Source: JAYVYM01 sp046593925
GTDB lineage: Bacteria; Actinomycetota; Actinomycetes; Mycobacteriales; SCTD01
Direction: 5' to 3'
Assembly (NCBI GenBank): GCA_046593925.1
Contig: JBKJQN010000061.1
Location: 1-64,000, forward strand
Length of the DNA stretch: 64,000 nucleotides
Shown here in pieces: positions 26,164-34,568 of the stretch. How positions within the stretch are numbered: the first letter of the stretch is position 1; each line of letters opens with the position of its first letter. The notes under the pieces are model-generated. The model was given only the letters and a program-made list of their open reading frames with translations, was not told the DNA's origin and did not search any database. The translations under genes were made by a program, and so were the position numbers.

Positions 26164-26180
26164 CGCTGTACGTCCGCTGT
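26164..26180. promoter_or_regulatory. Direct repeats with 11-bp spacing (candidate OmpR-type site)
   Basis: CGCTGT occurs at 26164 and again at 26175, exactly 11 bp apart, in the 115-bp gap between the divergent regulator and kinase. OmpR-family dimers bind direct repeats on one DNA face at about this spacing. Autoregulation is therefore plausible. Confidence 0.4.
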
Positions 26181-26246
26181 CAAAGCCCTGCGCGGCGCCC
26201 AGCCCGCTCACAGCCTGCTCCCAGGCCTACGCGGCACACTCGCCGT

Positions 26247-27677
26247 GTGAGGAGGCCTGCCCGCCCCGGCCCACGGGGGCGCCTCGCGCTGGTGCCACTG
26301 CGCGTCACGCTGGTGGCGTCCGTGCTCGTCCTCGTGGCGATCGGGCTGGCCCTGTCCGGCGTGGCTGCGACGACCGTCCTGCGCAACTACCTGCTGGAAC
26401 GGCTCGACAGGGACCTCGTCGGCGCGGTGGCGGCGGCGTCGCCCGGCCTGCGGGACGGGCCGGGGCGACCGCGGCCGCGCGGCGACGTCAGCCAGCTCAA
26501 CCGCTTCTACATCCTCGTGACCGACCCGGGCGGCACGCCGGACGAGGTGCCGCTCGGTGTTCCGGCGCCGAAGCTGCCGGCGGACCCGCCGGTCGGCAGG
26601 CCCTTCAGCACCGGCGCCGTGTCCGGCGACGGCCACTGGCGGGCCATCGTGTACGCCGCCCCGAACGGGAGCACCGTCGTCTTCGGGTCCCCGCTGTCGG
26701 CGGTGGACGACCCGGTCGCCAACCTGGTCAAGACCGAGGCCGTCGTGGCGCTCGCTGTCCTGGTGCTGCTCGCCGGGGTGGCGTACGGCGTCGTCCGCAC
26801 CAGCCTGCGACCGTTGCGCGAGGTGGAGCGGACCGCTGCGGCCATCGCCGGGGGTGACCTGTCGCTGCGGGTGCCCCGCCAGGACGACCGCACCGAGGTG
26901 GGCCGCCTCGCGTTGGCGTTCAACTCCATGCTGGGCCGGATCGAGGGGGCGTTCGGGGCGCAGGCAGCGTCGGAGGCGGCTGCCCGGGAGTCCGAGGCCC
27001 GGCTGCGCCGGTTCGTCGCGGACGCCAGCCACGAGCTGCGGACCCCGCTGACCAGCATCCGCGGTTTCGCTGAGCTGTACCGGCAGGGCGGCGTACCGGT
27101 CGGTGCGGACCTGGACCGGGTGATGGGCCGGGTCGAGGGCGAGGCGAGGCGGATGGGGAACCTGGTCGAGGAGATGCTGCTGCTGGCCCGGCTGGACCAG
27201 CAGCGCCCGCTCGACAGCGTCCGTGTCGACCTGCTGCAGCTGGCGGCCGACGCGGTGCACGACGCGCAGGCGGTCGCGCCGGACCGCACGATCCGGCTGG
27301 AGGTCGCACCGCACTGCGCTGCGCCCGTCGTCATGGGTGACGAGGCCCGGCTCCGGCAGGTGCTCGTCAACCTGCTGGGCAATGCCGTCACGCACACGCC
27401 ACCCGGCACCGCGGTGGCCGTCCGGCTGCACACCGCGCACCGGCAAGCGGTCCTGGAGGTCGCCGACCACGGCGCCGGGCTGACCCCGGGACAGGCCGGG
27501 AAGGTGTTCGAGCGCTTCTACCGCGTCGACACGGCCCGCACCCGGGCCAGCGGCGGCAGCGGGCTGGGCCTGTCGATCGTGCGGGCCGTGGTCGAGGCGC
27601 ACGGCGGTCGGGTGGGCGTACGAAGCCCGCCCGGCGAGGGTGCGACCTTCGTGGTCGAGCTGCCGCTCGCGGTGTAG
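26247..27677 (+). CDS. HAMP-containing sensor histidine kinase
   Basis: Sensor kinase of 476 residues. One helix (18-44) and a second (about 165-183) bracket an extracytoplasmic domain of roughly 120 residues. A HAMP linker follows (RPLREVERTAAAIAGGDLSLRVP). HisKA carries FVADASHELRTPLTSIRGFAEL with the phospho-acceptor His262. The ATPase domain shows QVLVNLLGNAVTHTPPG (N-box), VADHGAGL and GGSGLGLSIVRAVVEAHGG. GTG 26247 gives a short basic N-terminus before the first helix; GTG 26290 is a less likely alternative because it would start almost at the helix. Partner is the divergent OmpR regulator. The signal is unknown. Confidence 0.92.
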   Translation: MRRPARPGPRGRLALVPLRVTLVASVLVLVAIGLALSGVAATTVLRNYLLERLDRDLVGAVAAASPGLRDGPGRPRPRGDVSQLNRFYILVTDPGGTPDEVPLGVPAPKLPADPPVGRPFSTGAVSGDGHWRAIVYAAPNGSTVVFGSPLSAVDDPVANLVKTEAVVALAVLVLLAGVAYGVVRTSLRPLREVERTAAAIAGGDLSLRVPRQDDRTEVGRLALAFNSMLGRIEGAFGAQAASEAAARESEARLRRFVADASHELRTPLTSIRGFAELYRQGGVPVGADLDRVMGRVEGEARRMGNLVEEMLLLARLDQQRPLDSVRVDLLQLAADAVHDAQAVAPDRTIRLEVAPHCAAPVVMGDEARLRQVLVNLLGNAVTHTPPGTAVAVRLHTAHRQAVLEVADHGAGLTPGQAGKVFERFYRVDTARTRASGGSGLGLSIVRAVVEAHGGRVGVRSPPGEGATFVVELPLAV

Positions 27678-27912
27678 CGCGGCCAGCGCGGAGCGGGTGG
27701 ACTTGCGGAAGGCCTCGACCGGCCGGCGGTCCGGGTCGACGAGCAGCAGCCGGGCGGTGCCTTCGGCGAGGGTGAAGACGGCGGGGGCGAACAGGTCGGA
27801 ACCGCAACAGCGCGCTGTGGCCGACGTTCACGTCCGCCATCCGCAGCCGGCTCAGGCGCTTCCCGGCCGGGTCGTAGGATTTCCAGGTGCGTTCGACCCG
27901 GCAGGTAGCGGC

Positions 27913-28740
27913 ATGAGCGGGCAGCCTTCGGTCGCCGGCAAGGTCGTCGTCATCACCGGCGCGGCGCGCGGCATCGGTGCCGAGCTGGCCCGGGTGCTCA
28001 CCGCCCGCGGCGCCCGGGTGGCCCTGCTCGGCTTGGAGCCGGTCGAGCTGGCCGCGGTCAGCGCGCGCCTGCCCGGCAGCGCTGCGTACGAGGTCGACGT
28101 GACGGACTCCGCGGCGCTCGACGGATCGGCCGCCCGGGTGCTCGCCGACTTCGGCCGGGTCGACGTCGTGGTCGCCAACGCGGGGATCGGCGACGGCGGA
28201 CCGCTGCTGGACAGCGACCCGCGGTCCTACGACCGGATCATCGAGGTGAACCTGCTGGGCAGCGTGCGCACGGTGCGGGCGTTCCTGCCCGCAGTCGTGG
28301 CCAGTCGCGGCTACGTGCTGCAGGTCGCGTCGCTCGCCGCCCTCATCCCGTCGCCGATGATGAGCGCTTACTGCGCGAGCAAGTCGGGCGCCGAGGCCTT
28401 CGCCCACTCGTTGCGCTGCGAGGTACGCCACCACGGCGTCGACGTCGGGGTGGCGTACCTGAGCTGGACCGACACCGACATGGTGCGCGCGGCGGACGCC
28501 CGCCCCGGGCTCGGTGAGATGCGGGCCCGACTGCCCTGGGTGCTCGGCCGCACCTATCCGCTGGGCCCCGCTGTCGTCCGGCTCGCCGACGGCCTCGCCG
28601 CCCGTAGGGCACATGTCTACGGGCAGGGCTGGCTGCGGCTGCTGCCCGCGGTCCGCGGCGCCTTGCCGAAGCTGGCACTGCTTGGCGCCCGGGACGTACC
28701 GCAGGTCGAGGCGGCGATCCGGGCAGCCGGGCCACGCTGA
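27913..28740 (+). CDS. Short-chain dehydrogenase/reductase
   Basis: Cytoplasmic oxidoreductase of 275 residues. The cofactor motif is VVVITGAARGIGAELARVL, VVVANAGIGDGG is the N-A-G structural motif, and the active site is the Ser of LQVASLAAL with Tyr-x-x-x-Lys in SAYCASKSGAEAF. Residues of the second strand (LLGLEPVELAAV) do not clearly fix NAD or NADP. ATG 27913 follows a weak ribosome site; a TAGGAT -10 box is at 27875-27880. The tail (RLLPAVRGALPKLALLGARD) suggests the group often annotated as fatty-acyl or sterol-related SDRs. The substrate is unknown. Confidence 0.9.
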   Translation: MSGQPSVAGKVVVITGAARGIGAELARVLTARGARVALLGLEPVELAAVSARLPGSAAYEVDVTDSAALDGSAARVLADFGRVDVVVANAGIGDGGPLLDSDPRSYDRIIEVNLLGSVRTVRAFLPAVVASRGYVLQVASLAALIPSPMMSAYCASKSGAEAFAHSLRCEVRHHGVDVGVAYLSWTDTDMVRAADARPGLGEMRARLPWVLGRTYPLGPAVVRLADGLAARRAHVYGQGWLRLLPAVRGALPKLALLGARDVPQVEAAIRAAGPR

Positions 28741-28759
28741 CGCCGGGCCCGTTGCGCTC

Positions 28760-29551
28760 TTACGGCGGCGCGGCCCGCGGGGCGACCAGTAGCGACTGCG
28801 CGCCGACGCCGAGCGGTCCGAGCCGGTCGGACAGGACGCTGGTCGCCAGCCCCACGCCGCCCTTCGAGATGGCCGTCGCGGCGTCCAGGGAGATCCACTC
28901 GCCGACGGCCTCGCGGTGCACGTGGACGGTCAGCTCGGGGTTGATGAAGTGCCAGTCCGCAAGGTCGAGCTCGGCGGACAGGCCGTTGCCGCTGTCGGCG
29001 ACGGCGAGCACCCGCTGCAGGGGACTGAGCGGCTCCCCGTCGACCAGTGGGTGCCTTAGCCGCGTCCAGGCAGCCCCGGGTCCCGGCGACAGGAAGCCCG
29101 CGCCCCGCACCACCCGCCACTCGACGGCCTGCAGGTAGCCGCCGCCCCACAGGCCGGTCGTCCCGGCGGCCGCTGTCGGCAGCGGCTCGGGCGTGACGTG
29201 CCGGTCAGGCACCGGCTCGCCCGACGTGCGCTGCACCCGCCAGCCGCTGGCCCGCGCGACGTCGCGGCCACCCGCCGACAACGCCGCCTCGACCAGCTCG
29301 ACGCTGCGGCCCGGCCTGACCACCCGGACGCGCAACGCCAGCTCGGCGACCGGCACCGGGCCGAGCAGCTCGACGGTCACCCTGGCGACCATCGTGTCGT
29401 CGCGCCGCTCGCACCCCTCGAGGGCCCGGCCGAGCAGTGCACTCGGCGGCCCGGCGTGCTGGAAGCGCTGGTCCCATGGCCCGACGGTGTGCGACGTCGC
29501 GCGAAATCGGTTGCCCTCGGCATCGAGCGGTAGGTAGAAGCAGTCGGTCAC
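28760..29551 (-). CDS. Double-hotdog thioesterase-family protein
   Basis: Protein of 263 residues resembling actinobacterial acyl-CoA thioesterases of the TesB type. The first hotdog includes TVGPWDQRFQHAGPPSALLGRALE and the second includes NPELTVHVHREAVGEWISLDAATAISKGGVGLATSVLSDRLGPLGVGAQSLLV, where Asp of SLDAATA and the Q-S-L-L ending match TesB features. It would hydrolyse acyl-CoA in the cytoplasm. It starts at GTG 29551, six bases after a TAGGGT hexamer on the minus strand, and shares a 22-bp intergenic region with the divergent quinone oxidoreductase gene. Confidence 0.83.
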   Translation of the reverse strand: MTDCFYLPLDAEGNRFRATSHTVGPWDQRFQHAGPPSALLGRALEGCERRDDTMVARVTVELLGPVPVAELALRVRVVRPGRSVELVEAALSAGGRDVARASGWRVQRTSGEPVPDRHVTPEPLPTAAAGTTGLWGGGYLQAVEWRVVRGAGFLSPGPGAAWTRLRHPLVDGEPLSPLQRVLAVADSGNGLSAELDLADWHFINPELTVHVHREAVGEWISLDAATAISKGGVGLATSVLSDRLGPLGVGAQSLLVAPRAAPP

Positions 29552-29557
29552 AGCGCG

Positions 29558-29567
29558 ACCCTAGGGT
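29558..29567. promoter_or_regulatory. Symmetric bidirectional leaderless promoter
   Basis: ACCCTAGGGT is a perfect palindrome giving TAGGGT on both strands. On the plus strand TAGGGT ends six bases before ATG 29574; on the minus strand it ends six bases before GTG 29551. The whole 22-bp gap therefore reads 6-10-6, two mirror-image leaderless promoters sharing one -10 region. Neither gene has a ribosome site in the gap. No strong -35 box was found in the flanking coding sequence. Confidence 0.6.
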
Positions 29568-29573
29568 GGCTGC

Positions 29574-30545
29574 ATGAAGGCGATCACCATCCCGATCCCC
29601 GGCGGCCCCGACGCGCTCGTGCTTGCCGACGTCGACGACCCGGTGGCCGGCCCCGGTGAGGTGCTCGTGGACGTCGCCGCGACCGCGGTCAACCGCGCCG
29701 ACCTGATGCAGCGGATGGGGCACTACCCGCCGCCGCAGGGGGCGCCGCCCTACCCCGGCCTGGAGTGCTCGGGCACCGTCGCCGCCCTGGGGGAGGGCGT
29801 CGCGGGTTGGGCGGTCGGCGACGAGGTCTGTGCGCTGCTGGCCGGCGGCGGGTACGCGGAGCGGGTCGCCGTCCCCACGGGGCAGCTGCTCCCGGTGCCG
29901 GCCGGGCTGACCCTCGTACAGGCTGCGGCGCTGCCGGAGGTCGCCTGCACCGTGTGGAGCAACGTGTTCATGCGGGCCGACCTGCAGCCCGGCGAGGTGC
30001 TGCTGGTGCATGGCGGCGCCTCGGGCATCGGGACGTTGGCGGTACAGCTCGGCGCCCGGTACGGCGCGCGGGTGTTCGCGACCGTCGGGTCGGCGGCCAA
30101 GGCTGCGCGCGTACGCGAGCTGGGCGCCGAGCGCTGCGTGCTGTATCGCGACGAGGACTTCGTGGCGGTGCTGCGGGAAACCGGTGGCGCCGACGTCATC
30201 CTGGACGTGATGGGGGCGTCGTACCTCACCCGCAACGTCGCGGCGCTGGCCGACGGTGGCCGGCTGGTGGTCATCGGGCTGCAGGGTGGCGCGAAGGCCG
30301 AGCTCGACCTGGGCGCCCTGCTCGCCAAGCGTGGCTCCGTGCACGCGACCGCCCTGCGGTCCCGGCCGGCAAGGCAGAAGGCCGCGATCGTTCAGGCGGT
30401 GCTCGCGGGGGTCTGGCCGGCGGTCGAGGCGGGCGAGGTGCGCCCGGTCGTCGACCGGGTGCTGCCGCTGGCCGAGGCCGGCGAGGCGCACCGGGTTGTC
30501 GAGGCGTCCGAGCACATCGGCAAGGTGGTCCTGCAGGTGCGCTGA
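29574..30545 (+). CDS. NAD(P)H:quinone oxidoreductase (zeta-crystallin/PIG3-like)
   Basis: Medium-chain dehydrogenase of 323 residues without zinc ligands. The substrate domain has AVNRADLMQRMGHYPPPQGAPPYPGLECSGTV, a hallmark of the PIG3/TP53I3 subgroup, and the Rossmann motif is VLLVHGGASGIGTLAVQLG. IGLQGGAKAELDLGALL is also subgroup-specific. The enzyme should transfer hydride from NADPH to small quinones in the cytoplasm. The start ATG is leaderless by promoter spacing. Downstream, the gene converges with a small hypothetical gene. Confidence 0.93.
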   Translation: MKAITIPIPGGPDALVLADVDDPVAGPGEVLVDVAATAVNRADLMQRMGHYPPPQGAPPYPGLECSGTVAALGEGVAGWAVGDEVCALLAGGGYAERVAVPTGQLLPVPAGLTLVQAAALPEVACTVWSNVFMRADLQPGEVLLVHGGASGIGTLAVQLGARYGARVFATVGSAAKAARVRELGAERCVLYRDEDFVAVLRETGGADVILDVMGASYLTRNVAALADGGRLVVIGLQGGAKAELDLGALLAKRGSVHATALRSRPARQKAAIVQAVLAGVWPAVEAGEVRPVVDRVLPLAEAGEAHRVVEASEHIGKVVLQVR

Positions 30546-30550
30546 CCCGG

Positions 30551-30988
30551 TCAGTCGAGCGTGGCGGGCGACACCACCCGGAAGCGGTCCTCCCGGCACA
30601 GGTCGCTCCACGCGGCCGCGACGACGTAGCCGCGGGTGAGCGCCGACACCGACCCCAGCGGGCCGTCGGGCTCCGCCTGGAGGTAGCGGCTGGTCATCGC
30701 CGGCAGGCTGCTCGCACCCGACGGGTCGACGTGCGGCGCCGACGGCTGGCCGGGCAGCCAGTGACAGGCCAGGTCGCCCTCGGCCAGCACCAGGTCGGGG
30801 TGCGCCCGCAGGAACACGTCGTCCGTGACCTGCCGGTCGGTGGTTTCCTGCGCCGGCAGCGCGTGGCTCCGGAAGGCGGCGACGTCGCGCGGGAAGCGGT
30901 TGGCTGTCGGCGCCAGCATCACGAACAGCCCGGTCGCGACGCTCGACACGGCGACCAGCACGACACCGGCCCGGCCCGCAGCGCTCAC
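30551..30988 (-). CDS. Hypothetical single-pass membrane protein
   Basis: Protein of 145 residues with one N-terminal hydrophobic segment (AGVVLVAVSSVATGLFVMLAP) and a hydrophilic remainder that would lie outside the membrane. I do not recognise a family. The outer part has AEGDLACHWLPGQPSAP and CREDRFRV, two cysteines about 75 residues apart. GTG 30988 is preferred because TACCGT ends exactly six bases upstream on the minus strand, the spacing of a leaderless gene; ATG 30994 would fall inside that spacing. It lies between the quinone oxidoreductase and hpd genes, divergent from hpd. Confidence 0.7.
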   Translation of the reverse strand: MSAAGRAGVVLVAVSSVATGLFVMLAPTANRFPRDVAAFRSHALPAQETTDRQVTDDVFLRAHPDLVLAEGDLACHWLPGQPSAPHVDPSGASSLPAMTSRYLQAEPDGPLGSVSALTRGYVVAAAWSDLCREDRFRVVSPATLD

Positions 30989-30993
30989 CCGCA

Positions 30994-31000
30994 TACGGTA
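30994..31000. promoter_or_regulatory. Overlapping -10 hexamers on both strands
   Basis: TACGGTA reads TACGGT on the plus strand and TACCGT on the minus strand, both fitting TAnnnT. The minus-strand hexamer is six bases before GTG 30988 of the hypothetical gene; the plus-strand one would start an hpd message with a leader of about 35-40 bases. Confidence 0.45.
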
Positions 31001-31040
31001 AGGGGACGGGTGGGACCCGCAGGCACGGTCAGGTGACACG

Positions 31041-32219
31041 ATGACCCGCATGACGCTGGTACAGGACAGCCGCGCGCAGGACGAGCTCGTGGGCGCTGTC
31101 GCCCACGACGATGCCGCCGACCCGTTCCCCGTCCGCGGGATGGACCACGTGCGCTTCTGGGTCGGCAATGCCCGGCAGGCGGCCCACTGGTACGCGAGTG
31201 CTTTCGGCATGACGGTCGTGGCCTACCGGGGGCCCGAGACCGGCTCCCGCGACGCGGTCGAGTGGGTCCTGAGCAGTGGCAAGGCCCGATTCGTACTGAC
31301 CGGCGAGGCGCGCGCGGGCACCGCGATCGGCGAGCACGTCCGGCGGCACGGGGACGGCGTCGTCGACCTCGCGATGGAGGTACCGGACGTCGACGCCGCC
31401 GTGGCGTACGCCCGCACGCGCGGCGCGACGGTCCTGGTCGAGCCGCACGACGACGTCGACTCGTACGGCACGGTGCGCAGCGCGACGCTTGCGACGTACG
31501 GCGAGACGACGCACACCCTGGTCGACCGCTCGCGGTACGACGGCCCGTTCCTGCCGGGCTTCGAGGCGGCGGCCGGCTCGTTCGCGGCCAAGCCGCCGCA
31601 CCACCCGAAGCGGTACTTCCAGGCGATCGACCACTGCGTCGGCAACGTCGAGCTCGGCAAGATGGACTCCTGGGTCGGCTTCTACCAGCGGGTGATGGGC
31701 TTCACCAACATGAAGGAGTTCGTCGGTGACGACATCGCCACCGAGTACTCCTCACTGATGAGCAAGGTCGTCACGAACGGCAACCACCGGGTGAAGTTCC
31801 CGCTCAACGAGCCGTCGCCGGGCCGGCGCAAGAGCCAGATCGACGAGTACCTGGAGTTCTACGACGGGCCCGGCGTACAGCACATCGCGCTCGCGACCGG
31901 CGACATCGTCGCGAGCGTGCGGGCGATGGGCGAGCTGGGGGTGGAGTTCCTGCAGACCCCGGACTCCTACTACGACACCCTGCCCGACCTCGTCGGTGAC
32001 ACCCGCGTGCCGATCGAGGTGCTCCGCGAGCTGAAGATCCAGGCCGACCGCGACGAGGACGGCTACCTGCTGCAGATCTTCACCAAGCCGGTCCAGGACC
32101 GACCCACGGTGTTCTTCGAGCTGATCGAACGGCACGGCTCGCTCGGCTTCGGCAAGAACAACTTCAAGGCGCTGTTCGAGGCGATCGAGCGGGAGCAGGC
32201 AAAGCGGGGCAACCTGTGA
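31041..32219 (+). CDS. hpd: 4-Hydroxyphenylpyruvate dioxygenase
   Basis: Non-heme Fe(II) dioxygenase of 392 residues converting 4-hydroxyphenylpyruvate to homogentisate in tyrosine breakdown. It has two vicinal-oxygen-chelate halves. Iron ligands are His198 (AIDHCVGNVE), His281 (GVQHIALATGDI) and Glu360 (FFELIERHG). The C-terminal GFGKNNFKALFEAIEREQ is the conserved lid helix. The first in-frame ATG at 31041 is used; a second at 31050 is possible. It is followed within 10 bp by hmgA and then fahA, forming a catabolic operon. Confidence 0.97.
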   Translation: MTRMTLVQDSRAQDELVGAVAHDDAADPFPVRGMDHVRFWVGNARQAAHWYASAFGMTVVAYRGPETGSRDAVEWVLSSGKARFVLTGEARAGTAIGEHVRRHGDGVVDLAMEVPDVDAAVAYARTRGATVLVEPHDDVDSYGTVRSATLATYGETTHTLVDRSRYDGPFLPGFEAAAGSFAAKPPHHPKRYFQAIDHCVGNVELGKMDSWVGFYQRVMGFTNMKEFVGDDIATEYSSLMSKVVTNGNHRVKFPLNEPSPGRRKSQIDEYLEFYDGPGVQHIALATGDIVASVRAMGELGVEFLQTPDSYYDTLPDLVGDTRVPIEVLRELKIQADRDEDGYLLQIFTKPVQDRPTVFFELIERHGSLGFGKNNFKALFEAIEREQAKRGNL

Positions 32220-32229
32220 CGCCGAGCTG

Positions 32230-33408
32230 ATGGCGCACTACCGACGGGTCGGCAACGTCCCCCACAAGCGGCACACCCAGCACCGACGACCCGACGGCGG
32301 GCTGTACGCCGAGGAGCTGATGGGCGAGGAGGGCTTCTCCTCGGACTCATCGCTGCTCTACCACCGGCACCTGCCCAGTGCGCTCGTCGACGCCCGGCCG
32401 TGGGAGCTTCCGGACCAGGCCACCGTGCCCAACGAGCCGCTGTTGCCGCGCCACCTGCGTCTTCACGACCTGACGTACCGGCCGGGCGCGGACCCGGTGC
32501 GCGACCGGCGGCTGGTGCTCGCCAACGCCGATGTCCGGATCTCCTACGTCGTCGCGAGCGCGCCGAGCCCGCTGTACCGCAACGCCACCGGCGACGAGTG
32601 CCTCTTCGTCGAGGCCGGGTCCGGGGTCGTCGAGACGGTGTTCGGCCCGCTGGCGGTGCACGCCGGTGACCACGTCGTCCTGCCCCGGGCCACGACGCAC
32701 CGGTGGGTGCCGGACGGCGAGCTGCGGCTGTACGCAGTCGAGGCGAACGGCCACATCGCCCCGCCGCACCGCTACCTCTCGCGATACGGCCAGCTGCTGG
32801 AGTCCGCGCCGTACTGCGAGCGCGACCTGCGGCCACCCGCCGACCTGGTGACCGTCGAGGAGCGCGACGTCGAGGTGTACGTCAAGCACCGGGGCAGCCG
32901 CGGGCTGACCGGCACGGTGCACGTGCTGCCGGAGCACCCGTTCGATCTGGTCGGCTGGGACGGCTGCCTCTACCCGTACGCCTTCGACGTCGCGGACTTC
33001 GAGCCGATCACCGGGCGGGTGCACCAGCCGCCACCGGTGCACCAGGTGTTCGAGGGGCCCGGCTTCGTGCTCTGCGCCTTCGTCCCGCGCAAGGTCGACT
33101 ACCACCCGCTGGCCGTGCCGGTGCCGTACTACCACTCCAACGTCGACAGCGACGAGGTGATGTTCTACGTCGCCGGCGACTACGAGGCCCGCCGCGGCTC
33201 CGGGATCGGCCGGGGCTCGGTGTCGCTGCACCCGGGTGGGCACAGCCACGGGCCACAGCCCGGCGCGGTCGAGGCGACGCTCGGGGCGGAGCGGTTCGAT
33301 GAGCTGGCCATCATGGTCGACACCTTCCGGCCGCTGGAGCTGGGTGCAGCCGGTACGGCCTGTGACGACGGCGTGTACGCCTGGTCCTGGGCCGGCGGCC
33401 GGCGTTGA
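32230..33408 (+). CDS. hmgA: Homogentisate 1,2-dioxygenase
   Basis: Ring-cleaving Fe(II) dioxygenase of 392 residues making maleylacetoacetate from homogentisate. The iron site is His302, Glu308 and His338 (PYYHSNVDSDEVMFY, then SLHPGGHSHGPQPG), with the same spacing as in the human enzyme (335, 341, 371). The protein is shorter than the 430-440 residues of proteobacterial and human forms, as is usual for actinobacteria. It starts 10 bp after hpd and its stop overlaps the fahA start (TTGA), so translation is likely coupled. Confidence 0.96.
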   Translation: MAHYRRVGNVPHKRHTQHRRPDGGLYAEELMGEEGFSSDSSLLYHRHLPSALVDARPWELPDQATVPNEPLLPRHLRLHDLTYRPGADPVRDRRLVLANADVRISYVVASAPSPLYRNATGDECLFVEAGSGVVETVFGPLAVHAGDHVVLPRATTHRWVPDGELRLYAVEANGHIAPPHRYLSRYGQLLESAPYCERDLRPPADLVTVEERDVEVYVKHRGSRGLTGTVHVLPEHPFDLVGWDGCLYPYAFDVADFEPITGRVHQPPPVHQVFEGPGFVLCAFVPRKVDYHPLAVPVPYYHSNVDSDEVMFYVAGDYEARRGSGIGRGSVSLHPGGHSHGPQPGAVEATLGAERFDELAIMVDTFRPLELGAAGTACDDGVYAWSWAGGRR

Positions 33409-34544
33409 GCGGGTACGGCTCGTTCAGCAGCGGCCGGCATGCCGGCCGGCGGGTCGGCGTGCGGGTCGGCGCCGAGGTGCTCGACCTGACCGGGGCGGCC
33501 GCCCGGCTGCTGCCGCAGCGGGCGACGCTGTTCGCCAACGGGACCCTGGACGCCCTGCTGGCGGCCGGGCCGGCGGTCTGGGCGGAGGTGGCCGCGGCGG
33601 TGGCCGGCTGGGTCGAGCGCGGGTCGGAGCACCTGCTGCCGCTCGCCGACGTCGGCATGCACCTGCCGTACACGGTCGCCGACTACGTCGACTTCTACTC
33701 CAGCGAGCACCACGCAACCCTCGTCGGTCAGCTCATGCGGCCGGGGACCGATCCGCTGCCGGCCAACTGGAAGCACCTGCCGGTCGGCTACCACGGGCGC
33801 GCCGGCACGGTCGTCGTGTCCGGTACGCCCATCGTGCGGCCGTCGGGTCAAGTCCGGTCTGACGGCGAGGTGGTCTTCGGCCCGACGGCCCGGCTCGACC
33901 TCGAGGCTGAGGTCGGGTTCGTGGTCGGGGTGCCCGCCACCGGCCCGGTGCCCAAGGAGCGCTTCGCCGAGCACGTCTTCGGGGTCTGCCTGGTCAACGA
34001 CTGGTCGGCCCGTGACGTCCAGGGCTGGGAGTCGCTCCCGCTCGGGCCGTTCCTGGGCAAGTCCTTCGCGACCTCGGTCTCGCCGTGGGTGGTGCCGCTG
34101 GCCGACCTCGACCCTGCCCGCGTCCCGCCGCCGCCCCGCGACACCCCCCTGCTGCCCTACCTCGACGACGCCAGCGACCCGCCGTGGGGGCTGGACCTGG
34201 CACTGTCGTTGAGGATCAACGGCCACGAGGTGTCCCGGCCGCCGCTGCGTACGACGTACTGGACGGGCGCCCAGCAGCTCGCGCACCTGACCGTCAACGG
34301 CGCGACCCTGCGCACCGGTGACCTGTACGCCTCCGGGACCGTCAGCGGCCCGGCGAGCGACGAGCGCGGCTGCCTCCTCGAGCTGACCAAGGCCGGCACG
34401 GAGCCGCTGGCGCTGCCGGACGGGACGACCCGCGCGTGGCTCGAGGACGGCGACGAGGTCGTGATCACCGCGACCGCGCCGGGATCCAGCGGCACCGTGG
34501 TCGATCTCGGCGAGGTACGTGGCCGGGTGCTGCCGGCGCCCTGA
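33405..34544 (+). CDS. fahA: Fumarylacetoacetase
   Basis: Metal-dependent C-C hydrolase of 379 residues cleaving fumarylacetoacetate to fumarate and acetoacetate. The catalytic domain contains DFYSSEHHATLVGQLMRPG (metal Asp and catalytic His), NWKHLPVGYHGRAG, LDLEAEVGFVVG (metal Glu pair) and VCLVNDWSARDVQGWE (metal Asp). The start is a TTG overlapping the hmgA stop; no better start is available without losing the N-terminal domain. The intervening step, maleylacetoacetate isomerase, has no gene here. Confidence 0.94.
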   Translation: MSGYGSFSSGRHAGRRVGVRVGAEVLDLTGAAARLLPQRATLFANGTLDALLAAGPAVWAEVAAAVAGWVERGSEHLLPLADVGMHLPYTVADYVDFYSSEHHATLVGQLMRPGTDPLPANWKHLPVGYHGRAGTVVVSGTPIVRPSGQVRSDGEVVFGPTARLDLEAEVGFVVGVPATGPVPKERFAEHVFGVCLVNDWSARDVQGWESLPLGPFLGKSFATSVSPWVVPLADLDPARVPPPPRDTPLLPYLDDASDPPWGLDLALSLRINGHEVSRPPLRTTYWTGAQQLAHLTVNGATLRTGDLYASGTVSGPASDERGCLLELTKAGTEPLALPDGTTRAWLEDGDEVVITATAPGSSGTVVDLGEVRGRVLPAP

Positions 34545-34568
34545 GCCAGACCGCCGGCGACAGGAGGG

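Noticed and set aside
25833..26246. In-frame extension of the histidine kinase upstream of 26247
   Set aside because: It overlaps the divergent response regulator in antisense and lacks family similarity; the membrane helix pattern begins just after 26247.
27678..27912. Possible small gene on the minus strand (DLFAPAVFTLAEGTARLLLVDPDRR)
   Set aside because: Coding-like for about 45 residues, but without a start in frame or any recognised family; may be a remnant, not strong enough to list.
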